Positions 32,065 to 40,564 of a stretch of 51,174 bases of DNA are shown one piece after another. This DNA comes from Muribaculaceae bacterium (GTDB lineage Bacteria; Bacteroidota; Bacteroidia; Bacteroidales; Muribaculaceae): NCBI GenBank assembly GCA_017624155.1, contig JAGANS010000015.1:1-51174 (forward strand). Direction: 5' to 3'. Both the position numbers and the translations under genes were made by a program. Position 1 is the stretch's first letter, and each line of letters begins with the position of its first letter. Below the pieces are notes generated by a model. It was not told the DNA's origin and searched no databases. It was given only the letters and a program-made list of their open reading frames with translations.

Positions 32065-33831
32065 TTATTTTTTCTTTGCCGGGTCGATCCTGTTGAGGTA
32101 AGTCTGCACTGATATGACATTGTCGCCGGCCTTGCAATAGGTGCCTTCGGGCTTGAATATTTTTTTGTTAATACTCTGACGGGCATGATCGGCCACCTTG
32201 CCGAAGCGGTCGGAAGCCTTCAGCTTGACGCCCCACACATCTACAATGCGCTGAAGCCTGAAGTTGTTCATGTCGTCGAACAATCCTGTGAGGCCGAGTT
32301 TATCAAGCTCGGCGCGATCCCATCTGGTGTTGCTGTCGAGATATCTGATGGCCTCGGCGCTGACGTGTCCGTCGGTCTGAGGAGCAGGCGCGGGAGCGGC
32401 AGCCCGGGGCTGTGTCTGTTCCGGAGCGGGAGCCACGGCAGCTTTCTGTGTGGCTGCGGTCGGTTCGGGCTGAGCCGGACTATCCTGCGCGGTTGCCGGG
32501 ATACTGTCGGAAGTTGCAGCAGAAGATGGCCCGGACGAACCGCCCATGATGAGCCATCCGAGCGCAAATCCGATGACAAGCGCAGCAACAAAACCGATGA
32601 TTGTGTTGCGCCGCGACAGCCACGAGCCCGAGCCGGTGTATTGCAGATGGTTGTTGCGTGCCTGCCCCTCCTTTATATCGTCGAGCAGGGCATATCCCTC
32701 TACGGGGCTGTCGGTAAGCTCGCGCTTGGTGTGTATCTCGAAGTGAATGGGCGCACCGAGTTCCGACGACTTTACCGGCAGCTCGAAGCGGTATATCTTG
32801 CGCTGCTCCTGCAGCTGTATGAGCGCCTGAGTGGTGGCGGCCAGGTCGAGACGGGCGTGGAAGGGGAAATAACCGGCGGCGCGGATCACGACATCGGCTC
32901 CCTTGAGCTCGTCGTGTGTGAAGGTGCGCGCCTCATTTATTTCCACTCCGTTCACCATGATTACAGCACCGTGGACAGGCGTCTTGGACGTCTGAGAGGT
33001 GATGTAGAACGATGCCGGAGTAAGCGACTTGCGGCTGTCGGCATTCGATACCGGCTCCAGCTGCTGTCCGTCGGCCTCTATGGTCACCATCTGCGTCTTG
33101 TCCTCAAAGCCGCCCCGCTTCCACACCACAGCCACTTCGCTGCCGAGGCTCACAAGGAAAGGCCGGTCGAACACGTGGTGGAAAATATGAGGCACAAAGC
33201 CGTCGGGCTGCTCGGGAGGCGGCAACAGCGCCACATTGGTGCCCGGTGCAACGTCAGTAACGTCAGTGGCCGACGAGGTTACACCGAGGGCGGCATCGAC
33301 AAGCACTATGCCCGCATAGTCGATAAAAGCCGGCTGATAGAGAGCCCCTGCATAAAAATCTTCAAGTTTGCGCCCCGTATCGCCGCCATACATGCAGCAG
33401 GCATAATCCCGACCCTCCGAAGCTACACATGCCGGCGGATTCGGCTCCACCGGATACTCTTTGGAGAACAGTTCGTGCAGGTCGTTGATATCCTCGGCAC
33501 TCACGCTGGGATTGGACACCATGCGGGTGGTGCGTCGAACAATATCGGCCATCTCCTCGCGTGTAATTATCAATCCGTTAGGCACGAATATGGTAGTGGC
33601 AAGGTGGTCGAGCGGCTTGTCGGGGATGGTGCGCAGAATCGTAAAGAACGAGCCCTCTTCGACATAAGATATGAGATAGAAGAGATACTTCTCGGCCGGA
33701 TCATAGTCGAGAGACTCGAGCGCGCGGCGCACGTCATGGATATGGCGCTGCACATTCTCCGACGGATTGATGTTACGCACGCTTTTGAATCCTCTCAGCG
33801 ACTTGCTGATATATAGCTGCAGTTTGTTCAT
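32065..33831 (-). CDS. Single-pass membrane protein of unknown function
   Basis: A 588-residue protein. The first 410 residues are probably cytoplasmic, with alternating helical and beta segments and PVHGAVIMVNGVEINEARTF resembling a PEGA- or carboxypeptidase-like beta domain. One membrane helix (NTIIGFVAALVIGFALGWLIM) lies near residues 428-448. An Ala/Pro/Gln-rich linker follows, then a C-terminal domain of about 90 residues (RYLDSNTRWDRAELDKL... IVDVWGVKLKASDRFGK). I recognise no family. ATG 33831 follows the promoter at 33868; the upstream start at 33879 lies across the promoter. GH31 starts 60 bases downstream. Confidence 0.72.
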   Translation of the reverse strand: MNKLQLYISKSLRGFKSVRNINPSENVQRHIHDVRRALESLDYDPAEKYLFYLISYVEEGSFFTILRTIPDKPLDHLATTIFVPNGLIITREEMADIVRRTTRMVSNPSVSAEDINDLHELFSKEYPVEPNPPACVASEGRDYACCMYGGDTGRKLEDFYAGALYQPAFIDYAGIVLVDAALGVTSSATDVTDVAPGTNVALLPPPEQPDGFVPHIFHHVFDRPFLVSLGSEVAVVWKRGGFEDKTQMVTIEADGQQLEPVSNADSRKSLTPASFYITSQTSKTPVHGAVIMVNGVEINEARTFTHDELKGADVVIRAAGYFPFHARLDLAATTQALIQLQEQRKIYRFELPVKSSELGAPIHFEIHTKRELTDSPVEGYALLDDIKEGQARNNHLQYTGSGSWLSRRNTIIGFVAALVIGFALGWLIMGGSSGPSSAATSDSIPATAQDSPAQPEPTAATQKAAVAPAPEQTQPRAAAPAPAPQTDGHVSAEAIRYLDSNTRWDRAELDKLGLTGLFDDMNNFRLQRIVDVWGVKLKASDRFGKVADHARQSINKKIFKPEGTYCKAGDNVISVQTYLNRIDPAKKK

Positions 33832-33867
33832 CGGGATACGGTTTGGGGCAGTTGTACAGATAATGTG

Positions 33868-33875
33868 CAAAGTTA
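33868..33875 (-). promoter_or_regulatory. Promoter -7 box of the 32065-33831 gene
   Basis: TAACTTTG on the minus strand, 36 bases before the start codon. The 248-base divergent gap to korA also holds plus-strand boxes at 33933-33940 and 34019-34026, and nothing else recognisable. Confidence 0.6.
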
Positions 33876-33995
33876 GCAAATTTTTGCAAGAATCCCTACA
33901 TAAATTCAGAGCTTGTTTTTTATTTTTGTATTTACCTTTGGATTCTGCAAATTGAAGTCAAGTTGGTGGGGGACAAACTTTAGGAGGGTGAAAAG

Positions 33996-34026
33996 TTGGT
34001 TTATCTAAAAGTTTTGCGTACCTTTG
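33996..34026 (+). promoter_or_regulatory. Promoter of korAB
   Basis: TTG (33996-33998), 20 bases, then TACCTTTG (34019-34026), 53 bases before the korA start. A second box TACCTTTG at 33933-33940 may be an additional upstream promoter. Confidence 0.7.
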
Positions 34027-34079
34027 TCCACACAATTAATGAGGAATTCGTACCTCTGTATAAACGACCCTAAATCAAC

Positions 34080-35933
34080 ATGTTAGAGAAAACCAACCTA
34101 AAAGTTCTCGACAAGGTAGTAGTCCGTTTCTCGGGCGACTCGGGCGATGGCATGCAGCTCGCCGGCAACATTTTCACCAATGTTTCGGCCGGTGTTGGCA
34201 ACCAAGTGTCGACCTTCCCCGACTATCCTGCCGAAATCCGCGCTCCGCAGGGCTCGCTCAGCGGTGTTTCAGGCTTCCAGGTAAGTGTAGGCCAGAACGT
34301 CCATACCCCCGGCGACCGCTGTGATGTGCTTATTGCCATGAATCCTGCCGCCCTGAAGCAGAATGTGAAGTTCCTCAAGCCCGGGGGTGTAATCATCGTC
34401 GACATCGATTCGTTCAAAGAGGCTGACCTCAAGAAGGCTCTCTTCACTACCGACCGTCCCTTCGAGGAGCTCGGCATCAAGGCTCAGGTGGTAGAGGTGC
34501 CTGTCACATCGATGACCAAAGCCGCTCTCGATGGCTCGGGACTTGATGCCAAGGCCGTGCTCAAATGCCGCAACATCTTTGCTCTCGGCCTGGTATGCTG
34601 GCTCTTCGACCGTCCGCTCGACAGCGCTCTGCGCCACCTGCACAACAAGTTTGCCAAGAAACCCGCAGTATACGAAGCCAATGCCAAGGTAATCGAGGCC
34701 GGCTACAACTACGGCAACAACATACATGCCTCGGTATCGACCTATCGTATCGAGTCCGACGAGCCCAAGCCGGGTATCTATACCGATATCAACGGCAACA
34801 CAGCCACCGCATGGGGCCTGATCATGGCCTCGGAGAAGTGTGGCCGTCCCCTGTTTCTGGGTTCTTATCCCATCACTCCCGCCACCGACATCCTGTATGA
34901 ACTGGCCAAGCGCAAGGATCTTGGCGTCAAGGCCATTCAGATGGAGGACGAGATAGCCGGCGTATGCTCGGCCATCGGCGCATCATTTGCCGGCAACCTC
35001 GCCGTAACCAGTACCTCCGGCCCCGGCCTCGCCCTCAAGAGCGAGGGTATCGGCCTGGCTGTCATGGCCGAGCTGCCTCTGGTGGTGATCGACGTGCAGC
35101 GTGGCGGTCCCTCGACCGGCCTGCCCACCAAGACCGAGCAGACCGACCTGATGCAGGCCCTGTATGGCCGCAACGGCGAATCGCCCGTGGCAGTGGTCGC
35201 TGCCGCTACCCCCACCGACTGCTTCACAATGGCCTTCGAGGCCGCCCGCATAGCTGTGGAGCACATGACACCGGTGATACTGCTCACAGATGCTTTCATC
35301 GGCAACGGCTCGAGCGCATGGCGTGTTCCCGATGCTGACGAGTATCCCGAGATAAAAGTACGCAAAGTCACTCCCGACATGATAGCCGCCGGCTGGCGCC
35401 CCTATCAGCGCGACGAGCAGTCGAAGGTGCGCTATTGGGCACTGCCCGGCACCGAAGGAGCCATGCACCGTCTTGGCGGCCTTGAGAAGGACTTTGTCAC
35501 CGGCGCTATCTCGACCGATCCCGCCAACCACGAGAAGATGGTTCTCACCCGCCGTGAGAAGATAGCCCGCATCGCCGACAATATCCCCGAACTCGAGGTC
35601 TATGGCGCTGCCGACAGCGACACTCTGCTCATCGGCTGGGGCGGTACATTCGGCCACCTGATGACCGCTACCGACGAGCTCGCCGCCGCCGGCAAGCCAG
35701 TGGCATTTGCCCACTTCCGCTACATCAACCCGCTGCCCGCCAATGCTCTCGACGTCATCCGCCGCTATCGCCGCGTGATTGTCGCCGAACTCAACACCGG
35801 CATGTTTGCCGACTATCTGCAGTCCAAGCTCCCCGGTACAGAGATCCTGCGCATCAACAAGATACAGGGCCAGCCCTTCCAGGTAGCCGAAATAGTCGAA
35901 CAAGTAACCAATTACATGACCCAAAGCCTCTGA
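34080..35933 (+). CDS. korA: 2-oxoglutarate:ferredoxin oxidoreductase, fused gamma/alpha subunit
   Basis: A 617-residue subunit of a 2-oxoacid:ferredoxin oxidoreductase, which makes succinyl-CoA from 2-oxoglutarate (or the reverse) with ferredoxin. The N-terminal gamma domain (about 1-190) has RFSGDSGDGMQLAGN and FPDYPAEIRAPQG. The alpha part begins with GNTATAWGLIMASEKCGRPLFLGSYPITPATDIL. MEDEIAGVCSAIGASFAG and TSGPGLALKSEGIGLA follow, the pyrophosphate-domain signatures of the family. The gamma-alpha fusion is usual in KorA. The korB gene starts 3 bases after its stop. 2-oxoglutarate is the probable substrate, but other 2-oxoacids cannot be excluded. Confidence 0.92.
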   Translation: MLEKTNLKVLDKVVVRFSGDSGDGMQLAGNIFTNVSAGVGNQVSTFPDYPAEIRAPQGSLSGVSGFQVSVGQNVHTPGDRCDVLIAMNPAALKQNVKFLKPGGVIIVDIDSFKEADLKKALFTTDRPFEELGIKAQVVEVPVTSMTKAALDGSGLDAKAVLKCRNIFALGLVCWLFDRPLDSALRHLHNKFAKKPAVYEANAKVIEAGYNYGNNIHASVSTYRIESDEPKPGIYTDINGNTATAWGLIMASEKCGRPLFLGSYPITPATDILYELAKRKDLGVKAIQMEDEIAGVCSAIGASFAGNLAVTSTSGPGLALKSEGIGLAVMAELPLVVIDVQRGGPSTGLPTKTEQTDLMQALYGRNGESPVAVVAAATPTDCFTMAFEAARIAVEHMTPVILLTDAFIGNGSSAWRVPDADEYPEIKVRKVTPDMIAAGWRPYQRDEQSKVRYWALPGTEGAMHRLGGLEKDFVTGAISTDPANHEKMVLTRREKIARIADNIPELEVYGAADSDTLLIGWGGTFGHLMTATDELAAAGKPVAFAHFRYINPLPANALDVIRRYRRVIVAELNTGMFADYLQSKLPGTEILRINKIQGQPFQVAEIVEQVTNYMTQSL

Positions 35934-35936
35934 ACG

Positions 35937-36950
35937 ATGGAAGACCAACAATATACAGCCGCTTCGTATAAGAGCGACCAGTCGGTGCGCTGGTGCCCCG
36001 GCTGTGGCGACCACGCCATTCTCAACACCCTCCACAAGGCAATGGCTACCCTGGGTGTGCCTCCCCACATGACTGCCGTAATATCGGGTATCGGCTGCTC
36101 CTCGCGCCTGCCCTATTATATGAACACCTACGGCTTCCACACCATACACGGCCGTGCCGCAGCCATCGCCACAGGCTTCAAGAACGCCAATCCCGAGATG
36201 ACCGTATGGCAGATTTCGGGCGACGGCGACGGCCTGGCTATCGGCGGCAACCACTTCATTCACGCCATCCGCCGCAACATCGACATCAACATCATCCTGT
36301 TCAACAATAAGATCTACGGTCTTACAAAGGGCCAGTACTCGCCCACATCGGCACGCGGCTTCGTGTCGAAGTCGTCGCCCTACGGCACAGTCGAGGATCC
36401 CTTCATCCCGGCCGAGCTGTGCTTCGGTGCCCGCGGCACTTTCTTTGCCCGTTCGATCGATGTTGAGCTCGCCACCTCACAGGAGGTGCTTGTGGCAGCC
36501 GCCCGTCACAAGGGCACATCGGTGACCGAGATATTGCAGAACTGTGTGATATTCAACAACGGCATCCACAACCCCATCACCGACAAGGCTGTCCGCGCCG
36601 ACCGCACCATCCATCTCCGCCACGGCGAGAAGATGCTCTTCGGCAAGGATAACAACCGTGGTCTTGTGCAGGACGGTTTCCTGCTCAAGGCTGTTACCAT
36701 CGGTGAGGACGGCTATACCATCGACGATGTGCTCGTTCACGACGCCCATACTCCCAGCAACTTCCTGCATCAGCAGCTTGCCATGATGGACGGAGAAACA
36801 CTCCCGCTCGCCATCGGTGTGATCCGCGATGTAGAGGCCCCCTGCTACGACGAGGCCCTCACCGAGCAGGTGGCTCAGGTTCGTGCCAAGAAAGGTTTCG
36901 ACACCCTGCGCGACATGATTCTCGCCGGCGAAACCTGGACTGTGGAATAA
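35937..36950 (+). CDS. korB: 2-oxoglutarate:ferredoxin oxidoreductase, beta subunit
   Basis: A 337-residue beta subunit that binds thiamine pyrophosphate and an iron-sulfur cluster. RWCPGCGDHAIL gives the N-terminal cysteine pair, and SGIGCSSRLPYYMNTYGFH a further conserved cysteine. The TPP motif is GDGDGLAIGGNHFIHAIRRN followed by NNKIYGLTKGQ. Works with KorA to form the complete enzyme. A strong terminator follows at 36973-37010. Confidence 0.94.
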   Translation: MEDQQYTAASYKSDQSVRWCPGCGDHAILNTLHKAMATLGVPPHMTAVISGIGCSSRLPYYMNTYGFHTIHGRAAAIATGFKNANPEMTVWQISGDGDGLAIGGNHFIHAIRRNIDINIILFNNKIYGLTKGQYSPTSARGFVSKSSPYGTVEDPFIPAELCFGARGTFFARSIDVELATSQEVLVAAARHKGTSVTEILQNCVIFNNGIHNPITDKAVRADRTIHLRHGEKMLFGKDNNRGLVQDGFLLKAVTIGEDGYTIDDVLVHDAHTPSNFLHQQLAMMDGETLPLAIGVIRDVEAPCYDEALTEQVAQVRAKKGFDTLRDMILAGETWTVE

Positions 36951-36972
36951 TAATCACGATGTACTTATAACT

Positions 36973-37010
36973 TTTCCGCCGGCGGCCATAAATCTGGCAG
37001 CCGGCGGAAA
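36973..37010 (+). terminator. Terminator of korAB
   Basis: A perfect 11-bp GC-rich stem (36973-36983 and 37000-37010) followed by TTTATTTAG. Confidence 0.8.
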
Positions 37011-37033
37011 TTTATTTAGAGCTTGTAAAAACG

Positions 37034-37588
37034 ATGCGTTTACTCAGATTTTTATTATTGCTTATAGCCTTTGGATTCGCCGTCTCCGTATCGGCCCAAA
37101 GCGTGCCGGTGGTGTGGATTATCGGTGAAATCACACAGGCCAAGGCCGATTCTGTAAGTTCCTTGGTCTCTCAAATCAGGAAAACCGGGCCGCGCGACAT
37201 CTATGTCGGCATAGAATCGGAAGGCGGCAACATCCGTGCCGCGCTCGACATCGCCGCGTGCCTCGCCGCGCTCCAGCCCGACATCACCGTGCATACCCGC
37301 AGCACCGACAAGGCCGCCGGGGCAGCTGCCGTAATACTTGCCTCCGGCAGCAAGGGCTACCGCACCGCCGGCCCGCGTACACGCATAATGATTCAACATC
37401 CCGAGGAAAGCGACAATGCATCGCTCACAGCCGAGCAACTTGCTGCGGCGGATGCCGAGATGGTGAGTCTGCTGACCCGCGCCACCGGCCATAGCGAGGA
37501 CGACATCCGCTCCAATATAGAAGGCTGCGACTCGTGGTTTCTCCCCGATGCCGCAGCCGTCTTCGGTCTCATCGACCGTGTGAAGTGA
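37034..37588 (+). CDS. Exported ClpP-like protein lacking catalytic Ser and His
   Basis: A 184-residue protein with a signal peptide (about residues 1-22) and a ClpP/crotonase fold. IESEGGNIRAALDIA matches the ClpP NSPGG oxyanion segment, and KAAGAAAVILASGSKGYR matches GQAASMGAFLLTAGAKGKR. In this alignment the nucleophile Ser becomes Gly96; TRIMIQHP matches SRVMIHQP with the catalytic His replaced by Gln121; the third residue Asp166 is kept. It is therefore probably a non-catalytic pseudoprotease in the periplasm, or uses another residue such as His122. Its partner and role are unknown. Confidence 0.75.
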   Translation: MRLLRFLLLLIAFGFAVSVSAQSVPVVWIIGEITQAKADSVSSLVSQIRKTGPRDIYVGIESEGGNIRAALDIAACLAALQPDITVHTRSTDKAAGAAAVILASGSKGYRTAGPRTRIMIQHPEESDNASLTAEQLAAADAEMVSLLTRATGHSEDDIRSNIEGCDSWFLPDAAAVFGLIDRVK

Positions 37589-37612
37589 TGGATGGATTGC
37601 GGGTTTATTTTT

Positions 37613-38425
37613 TTATAGGTATGATCTTTTTGTCCAATATTCAAGCTCTACCAAATCGATAATTCTGCCTTTTTTGCCCTCTGAAGTGTACTTGTAGACA
37701 TCGATTGTGTCGCCAAAATACTCACGCATTTTTTTGATCATCCATAGAGTGGCATCTTCGCCGTTTTCAAATACCTGAAATTTCTTCATATTAGGCTTTT
37801 TTACCTTTATAAACAGTAAATTCTCTTTATGAGCTCTCTCTCGATAAACGATCTCACCTTTATCATTCGGGCCTTGTTCGGGATAATCGTGAGAGACAGC
37901 AAGATACTTACCATCAGCCTTATGAATATTATATATAAAGTAGTGGCTGTGCAGCCACGGGTATTCCGTATTAGGCTCAAAATTCAGAGTATGTTTTTCC
38001 TTGTCAACAGAGATTGATCGTCCGACAGCAATCGTTTTATCATAGCCACTTTGATTGCAATATATGTCCCAGGCATCGACAAGATCCATAGTCGTTGCTC
38101 CTGTCGATCTACGAAATGTCATTGGTGTAATCAGTTGCCCTTTGCTTAGGATCCATCTCCTCCCCGATTCCTGTGACCTTGCTGCGAACCACGGACCCAC
38201 AAGTTCTTCCCATTCACCGGTTCCGTTTAAATAATCATCGCAGTCCATTGTATAATTTTTTTCGTCGATGCAGACATATTCAGATGTCTCATTAACGAGT
38301 TTATCAAGGAATTCATTATTGATAACGCCGTCAAACGACATATCCGGCTCCTCCTCCGACGAGCAGGCGCACACCAGCGGCAGCAAAGCTACCGCAAAGA
38401 TTTTTAAATAATTCAGATATTTCAT
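37613..38425 (-). CDS. Lipoprotein of unknown function
   Basis: A 270-residue protein with a lipoprotein signal (LLPLVCACSSEEEPD, Cys21). The mature part is acidic and aromatic, with no family I recognise. It sits 31 bases downstream of the C10 protease lipoprotein gene in the same direction and is probably co-expressed. A role as inhibitor or co-factor of that protease would fit the position but has no sequence support. Confidence 0.72.
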   Translation of the reverse strand: MKYLNYLKIFAVALLPLVCACSSEEEPDMSFDGVINNEFLDKLVNETSEYVCIDEKNYTMDCDDYLNGTGEWEELVGPWFAARSQESGRRWILSKGQLITPMTFRRSTGATTMDLVDAWDIYCNQSGYDKTIAVGRSISVDKEKHTLNFEPNTEYPWLHSHYFIYNIHKADGKYLAVSHDYPEQGPNDKGEIVYRERAHKENLLFIKVKKPNMKKFQVFENGEDATLWMIKKMREYFGDTIDVYKYTSEGKKGRIIDLVELEYWTKRSYL

Positions 38426-38456
38426 ATAAGTTACACTTATTTTATAGATTAATATA

Positions 38457-39926
38457 TTATTGGTTAATCGGCTTAATATTTATGCATGCTTTATACAAAC
38501 GATTTCCGGTATATCCGTGCTGATTGGGTACGAGACTTAAGTATACGCCATTAAAGTTACCCCAGCCCCAGTTTATATAATAGTAATGATTTGTAATGTT
38601 GGATTCGTCAGTGTGCATTATTACAAAGTTCTTGTCATAATCAAAGCTCCAAATTTCGGTATAGTAATCCGTACTTCCACCTGCTCCACCATCAATTATC
38701 CATATATGAGGGTCTTCTGAGCCTTTCTTTGTAAGATAGCTACACATAATCAGCGGGCTTTTTTCTACAAGCTGAACCCTTGTAAGATTACCTCCGGGTA
38801 CTATGTCGCATGAATAGCCATAAGAAGTTATTCCATTATATAAACCTTCTACTGTTGTGCTTGTCGATAACTCGCCCTTGTTATATTTAAAACTTGAACC
38901 CATGCTTGTTCTTATATCGGATAATAATTTGGAGGCTTCCTTGTTGCCGGGTGGGTTTAATGGCATAGCATCCCAATTATATGTAGTTGGGTATCGGTAA
39001 TAATACATGATTTGTCCAAAGGCCACCGGGCCACAACCTGCAGGATATGTCTTGATTTCATCTTTTTCCTCACAATAATGGATAAATCCGTCATTATCAT
39101 TAAAACCTTGATCTTGGCACCAATTAGTTTTTATGACACTGCCTTTACCATAAGAGTAGCGTTGGACTTCCCTTTCCACAACAAATGTTAATGCCCAATA
39201 ATCTTCCATATATTGTGGGTGAATTCGACCTTGGACATATGTTGCTATTGCGTCTTTATCACCGATCGAAGTTGTGCCGGTATAATTGTCGATTTCATAA
39301 TATCTGTATCCCTTGGCGTTCCATTCGTTCATCTTGTCCATCATGATTCGTGAACATTCGAGATATTCTTCCCAGGATATATTTTTAAGGTTACCATTAT
39401 CATGATCATCCGGGTAGTTGTCCACGGCAGGTGAGGCTGTATACTCGTATTTACGCCACTGGCAGGCTATTGAAGCAAGAGAGTCGGCAGGGAGAAATTC
39501 TGATTCCGAAATATCGTGCATGGTGTAGTTAGTCCAATCCTGCAGTGCCGGCGGAAGATCACCGTCAATGCTGAAATTACCTTCTTCTGCATAAGCAAGG
39601 ATTGGAGTGTAAGTCTTTTCGGCGCTGATAAGTACAAAGCCGCCATCGTTGTCGTAGTTGACGCAGATCATACAGTCCTTTCCTACGCTGTCTTTGATGA
39701 GGGATATAGTATACCCGTCCTCCGAGCGTCCTTTTTTCTTGTTAAGAACGCTTGCGATGATATTGTTAACTTCGATCGAGCTTACATCATCAGTGATTTG
39801 TTGAACATCCCCAACAATCGCTTTGGCCGAAGGGTCTTCTACTTGCACAGATGCCCCATCGTCGTACGATTCGCATGACGCAAATACAAATACGATCAGC
39901 ACTGTAAATAAATGTCGTAGTTTCAT
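38457..39926 (-). CDS. C10-family (streptopain-like) cysteine protease lipoprotein
   Basis: A 489-residue protein with a lipoprotein signal (LIVFVFASCESYDD, Cys19) and a propeptide of roughly 200 residues. The mature C10 domain has the catalytic Cys in TYPAGCGPVAFGQIMYYYRY near residue 296 and the catalytic His in DPHIWIIDGG near residue 406. YYINWGWGN supplies the conserved Trp/Asn region. Bacteroides C10 proteases (Bfp type) and streptococcal SpeB are relatives. It is probably anchored at the cell surface. A clear promoter lies upstream. Confidence 0.87.
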   Translation of the reverse strand: MKLRHLFTVLIVFVFASCESYDDGASVQVEDPSAKAIVGDVQQITDDVSSIEVNNIIASVLNKKKGRSEDGYTISLIKDSVGKDCMICVNYDNDGGFVLISAEKTYTPILAYAEEGNFSIDGDLPPALQDWTNYTMHDISESEFLPADSLASIACQWRKYEYTASPAVDNYPDDHDNGNLKNISWEEYLECSRIMMDKMNEWNAKGYRYYEIDNYTGTTSIGDKDAIATYVQGRIHPQYMEDYWALTFVVEREVQRYSYGKGSVIKTNWCQDQGFNDNDGFIHYCEEKDEIKTYPAGCGPVAFGQIMYYYRYPTTYNWDAMPLNPPGNKEASKLLSDIRTSMGSSFKYNKGELSTSTTVEGLYNGITSYGYSCDIVPGGNLTRVQLVEKSPLIMCSYLTKKGSEDPHIWIIDGGAGGSTDYYTEIWSFDYDKNFVIMHTDESNITNHYYYINWGWGNFNGVYLSLVPNQHGYTGNRLYKACINIKPINQ

Positions 39927-39977
39927 GGTTGATTTATAAGGTTATAGTTGTATAAGCATGCGATAATGGGTTTCCGG

Positions 39978-40008
39978 CAAAGATATAAAAATAATCTTAT
40001 AAATACAA
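39978..40008 (-). promoter_or_regulatory. Promoter of the C10 protease-lipoprotein genes
   Basis: On the minus strand TTG (40006-40008), 20 bases, then TATCTTTG (39978-39985), about 50 bases before the start codon. Confidence 0.65.
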
Positions 40009-40080
40009 CTCCCCCCTCCCTTCGATAACGCCTTATACTCCAATAATAAGAATAAATCTCCAATAATGGATTGGTTTGGC

Positions 40081-40464
40081 TTATTTATTCTTTCTGCAAT
40101 AATTGATGAGTTCGGCGAGTCGCATGGATAACTCGGTCATCGACTGTTCGCTGTATTCTATGAAAGCAAAATCCAATGTTTTTTTGCCCGGGAAAGTGAT
40201 GTAATACGACATACATTCATCGCCGATGTCGCAGGCAAAGATTGTTTTATCGCCATTGCGGTATCGCAATAGCATGCCACCGTATTCATTAGGCCATATA
40301 GTAAGGCTTGAAATTATATCTTTGTCGAAAAGTTTTATTATTTCCTTACTGTGAATCAAAGATCGCTTGCTTATTGCAGGCGAATTATATCCGTCCCAGT
40401 CTTCTTCCAGCAACGCAATCTTTTCAAGCCGTGAACTAAGTGTGTCTTCTGCTCCGATAGTCAT
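40081..40464 (-). CDS. Small protein of unknown function
   Basis: A 127-residue protein with LLEEDWDGYNSPAISKRS near residues 18-35 and IWPNEYGGMLLRYRNGD near 56-72. This WDGY...P..GG pattern recurs in short proteins of mobile elements and toxin-antitoxin neighbourhoods, but I can assign no function. Codon use is more AT-rich than in der, suggesting acquisition. It stands alone between the C10 protease and der, with a 100-base gap after der holding no recognised feature. Confidence 0.6.
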   Translation of the reverse strand: MTIGAEDTLSSRLEKIALLEEDWDGYNSPAISKRSLIHSKEIIKLFDKDIISSLTIWPNEYGGMLLRYRNGDKTIFACDIGDECMSYYITFPGKKTLDFAFIEYSEQSMTELSMRLAELINYCRKNK

Positions 40465-40564
40465 ATTAGTAGAATTGACAAATTTCGCTTGTTCACTTGT
40501 CGTTGAATATAATGCCGGAAAAGCGAGATTTTGTCTTTATACGCAAATTATATCTTATGCGCGG

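Noticed and set aside
32185-33816. A 543-codon plus-strand frame opposite the unknown membrane protein gene.
   Set aside because: The minus frame has a promoter, a sensible start, a membrane helix and a linker; the plus frame is Arg/Gly/His-rich with no such features and no promoter.
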